Assembly (NCBI RefSeq): GCF_026213295.1
Contig: NC_079415.1
Location: 25,152,610-25,216,609, forward strand
DNA from: Gadus chalcogrammus
Lineage: Eukaryota > Chordata > Actinopteri > Gadiformes > Gadidae
Length of the DNA: 64,000 nt
Reading direction: 5' to 3'
Shown here: positions 30,401-41,467 of the stretch, in pieces
How positions within the stretch are numbered: position 1 is the first letter of the stretch
Layout: each line of letters starts with the position of its first letter
Notes under the pieces: model-generated
The model's database searches: none
What the model was told of the DNA's origin: nothing
The model's input: only the letters and a program-made list of their open reading frames with translations
Translations under genes and position numbers: made by a program

Positions 30401-31670
30401 CGTAAATACGAATTCGTTCTCAGCCTATTTTTGCCATTTATTTACCGTGTTACTATGGCAGAATAAATTAATGCATTATCATTCATCTTGAACATGTGTT
30501 TTTACAGTATAGAGTGGTGGAGAGGGATGACGTATGTTGGCAAACCCGGAAGTGAGCGTCGCCCTCGGTTCCCTTGACCAAAAGCCAACGGGTTTTCCAT
30601 TGGATTTTGGATTATTGCAGAAAAATCCTCAACTCCTCAAAAACGGAAAATAAATAAATAAATAAAAATAACCGTGCTCCAAAGAACGAAGTGTAAACCA
30701 ATGCATTCTGAATGGGAGTGTTTCTCAGATTTGTCCATGCTACACAACGAAATGTAAACCCATGCAAATAAAGACTTCATGGTCATAATAATTTAAATAT
30801 CATTAATCTACTACTGAGTGTGTAGGGAGGTAGGCTATTCTATTTTTTTCAACGGGGCTGAATCCAGTCACTTGACCGTCATGGTTGCTATGGTGGTTGC
30901 TATCGACCGCCCCCTCTAATACTCGTGGCTCACGCGGCAAAGGAGCTGCCGTAAATTGGGTTGTTTTTGTCGTAAACTAGGGTCCGATGGTTGAAAAATA
31001 GACAGATATTCCAAGGTATCCTTAAAAGGCCGCTTGGATGTGTTTATTTTCTGCAGTTTAGACTTTTTCTATAACTAATTTTTGAAAGCAAAACACCAAG
31101 CTCATTGATTTAACGAGGGAGGGTTATTTGAAACAATTTATTAAATAAATATTTGTGAGAGGTCATTCCTTCTCCTGATTTTACTTCCTATTTATGTCTA
31201 GGGTAAACCCCTACTGTCCACAAGCATCCCCCCCCTCCCCATATGGATTTGGAGAATTGTTGCCACGTCCCAGTGGTGGAGGTATCATATATATATGAAA
31301 GAGGGCATTCAATTATAGCCTACAATGATCAATTAGGAGGCCGAAGCCTTAAAGGAAGTGATGCAATAGGTGACTGAGTCGACAACATTTAAGTAAGCTG
31401 TATATGTATAGGGTCTCTTATATATCAAAGAGGGTCTCAAAGGACGCATACGCTTCAACCTGTGGCTCCAGCACTACAGGAAATGACTCAGCAAGTGCTC
31501 CATCTCGTTGCACCTGCACCCAGCGGCTCGCTTGCAAGATTTTGGCCTGAAGTTCTTCCCAGACCAACACCCTAGCCATCCAACATGCATATCTGAGAAT
31601 CAGGCCTCTCTTTAATAATGACAAAAAGTTATGAGAGAAACACACATTAACTTTTTGTTATCTCATAAGC
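30401..31670. other. unassigned stretch
   Basis: No gene or terminus is supported. The minus-strand frame at 31418-31645 (with ILQASRWVQVQRDGA) looks protein-like but has no family I can name and ends without a splice context. Confidence 0.3.
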
Positions 31671-32735
31671 GGCGTGGTGCCGGCTCCTTTTGACCTTTTG
31701 ACCCCCGACTTCAAAAACGTGGCCACAGGCCAGCTGTGTCTACACACCTTTAGCCACAAATGTACACCTCCATCCCACAAAAAATGGGGACTAGAAACTA
31801 ACCTCTGTCTTATGTACATTTACTGTACTGTTGGAGGTCACGCCCCTTTGCCGACCTTTTCGAGATAGCTAGGGATGCTAAAATGTTTACACACATTTCC
31901 CGGGGCCCCGTGTACGACATATCCGAGATTTGGAGTTCTAGCCCTTAGAGAAAAAAAGTTTTCCCAAATGGAGTGTCATTTGGACAAAGCCCCTCAGAAG
32001 TGTAGCCTGCAAGACCTAATGGTTCAGAATGTGGTGGAAAAACAGTTTTTGAGATAGGAAGGTCCTACCGCCCTGAAATTTTAATACCTTATTCTAGGGC
32101 CTAACTGGGACCTCCGCACCGAAACTTGGCCCGGTCGGCCTGGTATTCAAATTTCAGGGCAGTAGGACCTTCCTATCTCAAAAACTTCGGGGTAGTAATT
32201 AGCTGTCGATTTTGGAGGCCTTTATCAATAATGACCAGCTATAGATTTGCTTCCCGATGGAGATTTTTGACAAATTACATGTTAATTAGCATCTACACGT
32301 TAAGCTGAGTCCAATGAGATCAAGCTCGGCCTCTTGCTACACCGAGATCATGTCCTAGACCTAGGTGTACCATGTAAAATACATGTTACCATTAGCTAGA
32401 GTGTCGTTCTTGGTGTCATTGGACTCAGCTCAACGTGTAGATGCTAAATAACATGTCATTTGTGACAAATCTTTATCGGGAAGCAAATCAATAGCTGCTC
32501 AGTATTGATTAAGGCCTCCAATTTCGACAGCTAATTACTACCATTAAACATGTTCGAATATGCTCATGTGTGGCACCGTTGCAATCGCCTGGAAGCGTAG
32601 ATGTTGAAGGACACCTTGTTCGTCCTCTAACGCCACCGGAAAGATATTTACATGCTTCTGATTGACTAATGAATTGATTCAGCTATTCCCCCAGAAGTCT
32701 GGGGTCAAAAGGTCAAAAGGAGACGGCACCACGTC
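31671..32735. mobile_element. foldback-type element with nested inverted repeats
   Basis: The outer inverted arms (about 31671-31712 and 32692-32735) share GTGGTGCCG-CTCCTTTTGACC. Inside are two more inverted pairs: 32039-32082 with 32150-32187 (GAGATAGGAAGGTCCTACCG), and 32195-32538 with arms of about 140 nt starting GTAATTAGCTGTCGA. No coding capacity and no clear target duplication were seen. Such multi-palindromic units behave as non-autonomous DNA elements, which is inference. Confidence 0.65.
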
Positions 32736-32928
32736 GGGGTGGATCCAGATCTCGGGCAACAGCGCAGGGTTGCCAGGTCCTGCAAAAAACGTGCCCCCCA
32801 CATACCGTTCAAAATCCACCCAAAATGTCCTAGAAGCATCCCAAAAAAAAATGATATTATTGGCCATTTTGGCCAACGTTTTGAAAGTAATAATATTTGA
32901 GGGAATATTTTTTTGTTGCGAAATGCAC

Positions 32929-32936
32929 TGTGTGCG

Positions 32937-32968
<32 letters not shown>

Positions 32969-33085
32969 CGTGCGCGTGTGCGTGTGTGTGTGTCTGTGTC
33001 TGTGTGTCTGTGCGTGCGTGTGTGTGCTGGTGTGTGCTTGTGTGTGTGTGTCTGTGCATGTGCGTGCGTGTGTGTGTGTGTATAA
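32929..33085. repeat. imperfect (TG)n microsatellite
   Basis: TG/CG/TC dinucleotides alternate over about 157 bp. All overlapping long frames on both strands are products of this tract. Confidence 0.95.
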
Positions 33086-33518
33086 CACGCTATTTTATGT
33101 TGAAATGCGACGTAATCCAGTGTTCACGAAATGTACACTGTCAACGTAGGTATGATTTTGGCGACTGGGTTGGCTCTCAGATATACGTGTTTCTAACAAG
33201 ATGATATCATTAAAAGTTACATAAAGTAACAGTTTAATAACACAAACGCAGGAAGCACGTGAGCTGCTAGTTTAGCGAAAGCAACCTGACGTCGTTGAAA
33301 CATGCGAGCGAGCCGATCAACTCCTAATAACTATAAAACTAAAGATCAGACACAATCACTGACTGAAGATTATGCAATTAAAAAGTATATTTCTCGCTAG
33401 AAATGTTATTAGAAACACGTTTAACGGTGAATCGGTCCTAAAATATTGCATTTCCCATTCAGATAATAAAGATTAATAAAGATCATACACATTCACTGAC
33501 TGAAGATTATGTAAGGAA

Positions 33519-35004
33519 TAGGGATGCAAATTATCGAGTAATTCATTAATCGATAGTTGTTTCATCTTATCGATCGATGATCGATTAATTGATAAGCGGC
33601 AATTCTTCTGAGAAGCTGAATTTCCTTCTGAATGTGACACATTTAGGTGGTAATTCAACAAAGTCGTTTAGTTGTTGTACTTTAGAATACTTCCACATAT
33701 TGTGCATTTGGCGTCTTTGTCGTCATTAACCAACTTAAAGTGGCTCCATACTGCACTCCGTCCTGCCGTGTTCCAATACCCGTACTGTCCGTACTTACTA
33801 GCCAAAATTTGAGTACGAAGTACTCCAATTCAGATCCGGTGAAAAGAAGTATACTTCAAGGACCCGGATGCCGTACTCAAAACGGGCTAATCGTGAAGTG
33901 TGGATCGAAGGACACTCCCCGTACTCAACGGCAGCCATAATGGTGCGTTCGAGTATTCTCTGCGAGCCGACTCGGATCTCGGATCGGACGCCACGCCCAC
34001 ACTAAAATCGTTTTATTATGTTTTGAGCGTAGGTCGTCGGAGAAAAACATGGACGCCACCCGGAAAGCTATTGTTGCGGTAGCATTGGCCGACTACTACT
34101 ACTATTTTCATTTATATTATTTCAGGACTACGAAATAATATAAATGAAACGGTGCGTTTTCACCATACGAAAACGCAGCCATTTCAACTTCTACAATTTT
34201 CACTTCATTTCATGTTTCAATGTATCTTCTGCATATGTAAGTTATTACAGCAATACGAGTGATTGAAATTGCGATTTAAACCACCAAAGCGGTCCAAACA
34301 CAATGAAAACAGTTCACTGAATGTCACACTGGGCGCATCCATTTTCAATTCTATCTCGGAAGCCTCGCTCGGTCACCGCTGAGTTCAAACGAGATGGCGA
34401 GATCGACTTCCGAGGAAAAGGGGCGTGTTTGTGCGTGTCGCTAGGCAACGTCCTCGGAGCTCCGAGACGGATGGATATTAAAACGCACCAATAGCTACGT
34501 AGCAGAAGAGGCGGAGCCAGGCTGAGCCAAAGTCGGCGCATTTTCCACATAGCCTGCATTAATATAGTCATTTTGTAGTTTTTATAGTTTTTATAGCTTT
34601 TTATAGCTGCTAGGCGTAAATAGTTCACCGTTCAAAGCGGGATGTTTATTGCGGGGGAGGAGCCACGGCGGCAGTCGTGATCGTAATTTCCGGTTAGTGC
34701 ACCACGGAGTACTCGATTTGGAACAGCACTCGCATCTGAAAAATGTACGTAGTAGCCAGTGCGGATAGTATACTTCCTTTAAGTATACTCATGGAAGTAC
34801 GGGTATTGGAACACGGCCCTGCTTTGCTTGTGTTCCCGCTTGTGTTCCCGCGTGTGCGTCAAGTACGTCTGGCGTCAAGTGCGCCCTCACGTGGACGGTT
34901 GGGGAATTACGGGTTAAAATGCGATTAATTGCAAGTAATTTATTTTAATCGAGTAATCTCTTATCGACAATTAATCGATAATCGATTAATTGTTTGCATC
35001 CCTA
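33519..35004. mobile_element. hAT-type element with TAGGGATGCAAA termini
   Basis: It begins TAGGGATGCAAATTATCG, ends in TTTGCATCCCTA, and is flanked by GTAAGGAA on both sides (33511-33518 and 35005-35012). ATCGATTAAT-rich subterminal palindromes occur at both ends. No transposase is present; a second inverted-repeat element occupies most of the interior. Confidence 0.92.
33765..34816. mobile_element. inverted-repeat element nested in the preceding hAT
   Basis: The termini CCGTGTTCCAATACCCGTAC and its inverse mark both ends. The flanks are both CCTG-like, but no exact duplication can be fixed. A further inverted pair, TGGTGCGTT at about 33952 and AACGCACCA at about 34481, lies inside and may mark yet another insertion. 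Non-coding. Confidence 0.7.
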
Positions 35005-35339
35005 GTAAGGAAAATGTACATTTCTCGCTAGAAATGTCATTAGAAACGCGTTTAATGGTGTATCTGTCCTAAAATATTGCATTTCCCATTCAGATAATAA
35101 AGATTAATATAAGCTACGCAGTGTTCCGGAGCCGCGGGGGATTCTGGGAATTGGGGTTCTCAGTTGACAAATGGGGCTTTTGTTAACTTGTTTTGTTGTT
35201 AGGATTAAGTGGGGTTAATGGGTTCGGGATGTTATGTGGTTGTGTGTTGTTCTATTAACATTGTTCGTGTGTTCATTATTGTCGACACCGTCACCGAGAG
35301 TGACGTGACCATCGTTTCGCGCAGCTGTTCCGTGTTGAA

Positions 35340-35590
35340 GTCTCGTTCAATAAAAACCAACTCTCGTTGTCGAGCGTTCAATAAAAACCAACTCTCGTTG
35401 TCGAGCGTGCCCCCCCCCTACAAACGTGTCTCCCCCCCCTCAACAAACGTGTCCCCCCCCCCCCCCCCTTCAACTAACGTGTCCCCCCCCCCCCCCCCTA
35501 CAATCGTGTTTCGTCGTCGTCCCTCAACAAACGTGTCTCCCCCCCCCCCCCCCCTCCCCGGTCAACAACAGTCTCCCCCCCCCCCCTAAA
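35340..35590. repeat. duplicated 38-bp unit and C-run minisatellite
   Basis: TCAATAAAAACCAACTCTCG and its flank are tandemly duplicated at 35347-35406. From 35408, runs of 7-16 C alternate with (CA)ACAAACGTGTC-like spacers at least six times. The minus strand is therefore a series of G-runs able to form G-quadruplexes. Open frames across it are artefacts. Confidence 0.85.
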
Positions 35591-35929
35591 CAATCGTGTC
35601 CACAATTTGCCGCGAAAGCCGTGAAACCCAAACCCCGAAACCCGCCTCCACAGCGGCACACGTGGATACCGTAGGTATAACACGCTATTTTTTACGTTGA
35701 AATGCTACGTATCCAGTGTTCATGGAAACGTACACCACTGACGTTTTTTCTTGGCGACTGGGTTGTTACGCGCTATACGCGCTTATATCGCGTACATTTC
35801 AAGAGTTAAAAAAATTGAACTTTTTACGCTCATACGCATGACGATTAGCCGCGTTGCCCAATCAGCGTTGAGCTTGACCCGACGTCACTGGCAGAGAGTA
35901 GTGAGCTTGGACAGAAGCATACGGCCGAC

Positions 35930-36107
35930 ACCTTTCTTTATTCTGTGTGGAAATAGTAACATAGTTACGCCATTAAATGCTTTTATGGAAACATTTCTAG
36001 CGAGAAATGTGCATTTTACTTTCATAATGTTCGCTCGGTGAATGTGAAGGATGTTTGGTTTGATAGTTATGACGAAGAGGGAACGCTCCGTTCACTTGCA
36101 TGGACAG
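35930..36107. repeat. about 178-bp direct repeat, second copy at 41289-41467
   Basis: Both copies run from TTTCTTTATTCTG-GTGG through ATAGTTACGCCATTAAAT to CGCTCCGTTCACTTGCATGGACA with few differences. They flank the CA tract carrying the 36373-41199 hAT. They were probably present before that insertion, as subterminal repeats of an older element or a local duplication. Confidence 0.75.
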
Positions 36108-36332
36108 AGTCTCTGGTTACTAAGCAACCTCAACGTCTTGGCGGACTATATATCTGCTGATCAACACTACGAATGCTGGAAACACACCAGACACACCATG
36201 TGAAGTTATTTAACCCGATTATTGTTATTTATATCCGAGATTATTTAATCTAACCCGATCTAAACTCTATCACCCAAACACGGCGGCGTTTGGGTTTCCT
36301 ACCTCGGACTCCAGCGCAGCTTATCCTGGGGC

Positions 36333-36376
<44 letters not shown>

Positions 36377-37096
36377 GGCGGTTTTAAGGGGTGGCACGGG
36401 GTGGCATTTGCCACCCCAGGTATATAGTTTGCCTCCCCAGTTGCCACCCCATTTTATTTCCAATTAAAGTATCAATTCTAGTTTTCAAACATAGTGGTTT
36501 ATTCACATAAATGCGCTTACTATCTTCTCTCTGACCCACCCAAGAAGACTACTTTTTAAAACGTCCTCCGACTTCACCCCCACTGGAATTTCTAAATGGT
36601 TTCGCCCTTTCTGCCAGTCACGCACCGTGACTGCGACCACCGTCTCAACCAGCACCACACGAGTAATCTCACCTATTGCAATTTCAGCGGCGTGAAAATA
36701 ATGAACAAAGGAGGGAGAGGTTGGTCAAAATCATCAATCCTTTTCATGTAAACTAAGCCAATACAGCCCTGTACTGAGTCACAATTTTGGAATCCAATTA
36801 TTTCTTTTGGTTTTAGCATAATCCACTGCTAGCATGGTGCGCTAGCGCTATTCGTGTTCCAGACATAGCTAACTAACAACTAGTTCCAAAACTAGCGATA
36901 GCAGCTATTTGTCTTTGCTTTGGGGTAGTTCTAGTAGATTCATTTTAAAATGTTGTGTTAGTTTGCATTGGTTGCTGTTCATCAGTACCAACGTCAGTAC
37001 CATAGTAAACATTGCATAAACATAGTAAACAGATGTGTGTGAATGTAACATTGAATTTACAGACCATAGCTACGTGACTTTAATCTAATAACTTTC

Positions 37097-40052
37097 ATGT
37101 TAATGTCTAATCTAGGTAGGAGACAGCAGAGTATTTTGGGTTTTTTTCACCCACCCAAAAGAGCAAAGATATTAGAGCAGACAGAGGAGACACCTGAGGG
37201 AGAGGATTGTGAGCATGAAGTGCAGGAGAGAGAGGAGGAGCAGCAGGGAGAGGAGGTGCGTGAGCAGCATCAGGAGCAGGAGGGAGAGGAGGTGCGTGAG
37301 CAGCATCTGCAGCATGAGGGAGAGGAGGAGAGTGAGCAGCATCTGGAGGGTGAGGAGGAGCAGCAGCAGGAGGGAGAGGAGGAGCGTGAACAGCATCAGG
37401 AGCATGAAGGAGAGGAGGAGTGTGAGCATCATCTGGAGGGAGAGGAGGAGCAGCAGCAGAAGGGAGAGGAGTGTGAGCGGCATCAGGGGCATGAAGGAGA
37501 GGAGGAGTGTGAGCATCATCTGGAGGGAGAGGAGTGTGAGCGGCATCAGGGGCATGAAGGAGAGGAGGAGCGTGAGCTTCCACCTGGAGCTCATGGTATG
37601 TCAGAGCAGTGTTGCTCAACCTTTGAGTTAGAACTAGTGGTTTGGGGGGGTTTGAGAGATCATGAAGCTCATGAGCCATATTTGTATGTTTTGTCTTTTG
37701 ATGACATGGGCAATAGCAATATAGGCTTTACAATTGTCTTTTGCACATTGAAGTTGCATATTGAACTTGTCCATTAATTAAATATGCATTAGCCTCTCAG
37801 GTACTGTATGTGTCAGTGTTTCCCTCACTGCACTAGTATGTTGAGTTTCTCTCTCTACTTATAGATATATCAAAGACAAAGTTGGAAAGACCAACACAGC
37901 CACACCTGAAAGCCTTTCCCAAGACCATGCAAGGCTGTGCACTGCGATCTTTCCGCAAGGACTGGTATGCTGAACACACATGGTTAGAATATTCACAAGC
38001 ACAAAATGCAGCGTATTGTTTTGCTTGCAGGCATTTTGGCTGTTCAAAAGGGCAGGGCACTGTTTTTTCATCAAAGGGGGGTTACTCCAATTGGAAAAAG
38101 GCCACTAACAAAGATGGGGGGTTTAGTTTGCACAGTAAGTCAGAGGCACATGCAAATGCGATGATGGCATGGGGGGAATACCAAAAAATGGCAAAAAACA
38201 AAACATCAGTCCTGGGTATGATCAGCAAAACAAATAAAGATCAAATTGAAGAAAATAAGCATTACTTAAAAACTCTAGGTGAAGTGCTGCTCCTCACAGC
38301 CACACAAAATATTGCCCAACGTGGTCATAGGGAATCAGAGACATCAAAAAACCAGGGAAATTTTCGTGAAATTTTAAATCTGGTGAGTAAGCATGATCCC
38401 TTCATTAAAAAAAGGTTAAAAGAGGGACCTAGAAACGCAACTTACACATCCAAAGCGATTCAAAATGAGATCCTGGACAACTTAGCAGAAATGGTCCTGG
38501 GTGAAATTATGGATGAAGTTAAAGCCAGTAAGTATTTCTCAGTTATGGCAGATGAGACAAAAGATATAAGTAAAAAGGAGCAAATGTCCATTGTCCTGAG
38601 GTATTATTATTTCTGGGGTTTTCGGAAGCAAAACACTTGGATGCAGGGAGCTTGGCTAGCATGATCATTGCTTGTTTGACGAAATTTGGTCTTGAATACA
38701 GGGAAAACCTTGTCGGTCAGGGATACGATGGTGCATCAGTGATGAGTGGGACTTGCTCGGGAGTCCAGACGAGGATTAAGAAGGAGGCAAAACATGCATT
38801 CTATGTGCATTGCAATGCACATTGCCTAAATCTGGTGTTGGTGGATTGTGTCAAAAAAGTTCCAGAAGCTGGAGAGTTTTTCTCCTTGCTTCAACATTTG
38901 TATGTGTTTATGTCTGGCTCGTATGTCCATGAGAAGTGGCTGCAAAAACAAACAGAAATGTTTCAAGGTCCACCTAGGGAGCTGCCCAGCCTCAGCGACA
39001 CCAGGTGGGCGTGCCGCTATACGGCATGCCGAAACATAATGGATCGTTTGACAGCTGTATTGAAAGTTTTGGATGATGTGGCTAATGAGTCCGACTCTGA
39101 GAGAGCTGTTAAGGCAAGGGGTCTGTTTCATCAGATTGACCTAAACTTCATTGGACTACTGACAGTCTTTAGAACAGTGTTGGGTGAGACAAAATATGTC
39201 AGTGATCTCCTTCAGTCACCAAACACTGATTTATTGAAGGCTGTAGATATGGTGGAATGTCTTGGGCAGACTTTGGATGAACATCGCAGCAACCACAGGC
39301 GGTTTGATGAAATGTGGGAGACAGTTAAGCAAACATGTGAAAGTTGCAGAATCCCAGTGGCTGTTAGGTTGAAAAGGGTAAAAAAACAGGCAAAAACACT
39401 AAATGACAGCGTCGTGACCTCAACACTGGGACAGAGAGGGGAGGTTGATGGCAAAGATGCCTTTAGACGACAAATATATCTTCCAATCATTGATCAATTA
39501 ATTACTGAGATGGAGAAGCGCTTCTCCAAGGCTAACATCAATATAATGAGGGGGATTCAGGGTCTAAATCCTAACAGTGATTCATTTTTGAGGGAGGACC
39601 TAATTAATCTGTTAGGTGGAGAGTACAGTGCAAACACCGAAGTCTTGGCCAATGAAATTAAGCAAGCAAAACGACTTCTGGAAAAATATAAAGGAACAGA
39701 AAACAGTCCATCCTCAGTCAGTGGTTTCATTAAATGTTTGGAGCCATTTAAAGAAGTTATGTGCGAGCTGTACCGGTTGTGTATAATAGCAGCTGTTCTC
39801 CCGGTCACCACTGCCGGCTGCGAACGCAGCTTTTCGGTCCTGAAACTGGTTAAAGACCACCTGCGGTCAACAATCAGTGCTGAACGATTATCAAATTTAG
39901 CAGTGCTGAGTATCGAAAAAGAGAGAGCTAAAGCACTTGACCTAAATGTCTTTGTAGAGCGGTTTGCTGCAAAACACAAAAACAGCAGTTGTCTTAAGCA
40001 CTTGATGGATGAAGCCTCCTGTGTGATACTTATTAGGACTGGTGAATTATAA
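37097..40052 (+). pseudogene. ZMYM1/TTF-type hAT transposase, two exons, one frame break
   Basis: Exon 1 (37097-37595) encodes a short basic start (RRQQSILGFFHPPKRAK) and then an expanded glutamate-rich tract of degenerate repeats (EGEEECEHHLEGEE-like). The donor is GTATGT at 37596 and the acceptor ends at 37864, joining to ISKTKLERPTQP. Exon 2 carries a TTF-type zinc-finger region (QNAAYCFACRHFGC ... HSKSEAH), the DUF4371 region with VMADETKDISKKEQ, and, after a break near 38612, the frame with GQGYDGASVMSG, HCNAHCLNL and the C-terminal dimerisation part (TTAGCERSFSVLKLVK), ending at 40052. All catalytic-region motifs are present and the single frameshift is the only clear lesion. A cut-and-paste nuclear transposase. 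Confidence 0.88.
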
Positions 40053-40403
40053 TCAATGTTCAGACTTTTTGATGTTCTTAATTAAGTATTTTTGTCTGAA
40101 CAGAATAGAACTGAACTGAAGAGAATCGACTGGAGTCGTAAGATGTTTTTTCTGAAATTAATTTTGAATAGAATGAGAGGGCCATGTGTGTGTGCCTGAC
40201 AGAGAAGGGAGGGGGGAGAGACAGTGTGTTCATATTTAGACATACATTGTAGTTCATGGATTAACCTTGATATGGATGAAGTTTTCAGTATTCCTGTTGT
40301 ATGACTGATGATACTATTCAGTAGTACGAGTGTTTACACATGACTTTTCTGTATTTTTTTTTTCAATAGAATCGAACAGGCCCCAAATGTGTGAACCTTA
40401 AAT

Positions 40404-40532
<129 letters not shown>

Positions 40533-41467
40533 TTCTGTTACTGTTGTCAATTCCAGTCTTCTGCCAAAAATAAAGTGTTATGGTTAAAATGTATCCTTTC
40601 TTCAAGACTGACTTCATTACCTAGAAAAAGATGAACTTGTAAAAAATATATGCAGACCTTTCAAAATGGTTGCATGTAGAAGTACTAACAGTATGAGGTT
40701 TATTTGTCTCAAGGGCAAATGTCCTGCAGGACTAGCAGACATAAACACTTGTATTTATCTATTCTTCTACTGGGAGAGCACCTGAGGAAGTGGCTGACTG
40801 GGAGCCCAAAGCTGAATATTCAAAACCACCAATATACAAAGGGATTAATAGACATGGCAGGTAAATGAACTCAAGGGAAAATAAAGAAATGGCTCCTACA
40901 CAGTGCAGACATGATTTTATGTTTGGCACGCGTAATTTTACCATTTACCTTAATGACCATAGATATGGCATCTGAATGGATGTTGATCATTCACATTCTG
41001 AAGGAATTCTTATGCAATTATAGAAAACACTGATGAAGTAGTGTAATCAGTTTTCCTTGGTGTTACAAACAATTGTTATATGACTATGTGAGTTAGAACT
41101 ATTTTTTTCCCATAAATTGCTCCCCGCACCTCCGCCCCCCCTCTGGACCTATTGCCCCCCCTCTGCCACCCCAGGGCAAAATCTCTAGAACCGCCACTGC
41201 ACACACACACACCCAAGTGTTGGAGCCTTTACCGTGGGGAGCCTCATCCTGGGGCAAGACACACACACACACACACACAGCCACGGCCGACAACTTTCTT
41301 TATTCTGGGTGGAAATAGTAACATAGTTACGCCATTAAATACGTTTATGGAAACATTTTTAGCGAGAAATGTGCATTTTACTTTCGTAATGTTCGCTCGG
41401 TGAATGTGAAGGATGTTTGGTTTGATAGTTATGACGAAGAGGGAACGCTCCGTTCACTTGCATGGAC

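Larger units (their letters stand above)
33365..36107. repeat. dispersed copies of a TTTCTCGCTAGAAATG repeat
   Basis: Related sequence occurs at about 33385-33480 and 35020-35108 (forward) and at about 35960-36020 and 41335-41390 (inverse), each with a -CTCGCTAGAAATG- core followed by AAC(A/G)CGTTTAA(T/C)GG. Separately 33080-33200 resembles 35668-35770 (TATAACACGCTATTTT... GGCGACTGGGTTG). The layout suggests long inverted termini of one or more elements in which the 33519 and 36373 elements later landed. I could not define the outer ends. Confidence 0.5.

Noticed and set aside
32662..33204. Long overlapping frames of Cys/Val or Thr/His repeats on both strands
   Set aside because: Translations of the TG microsatellite and its flanks.
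37107..37679. 190-residue minus-strand frame rich in HAPDAAHTPPLPP
   Set aside because: It is the reverse complement of the acidic repeat in hAT exon 1; the sense strand has the ATG, splice donor and continuing transposase.
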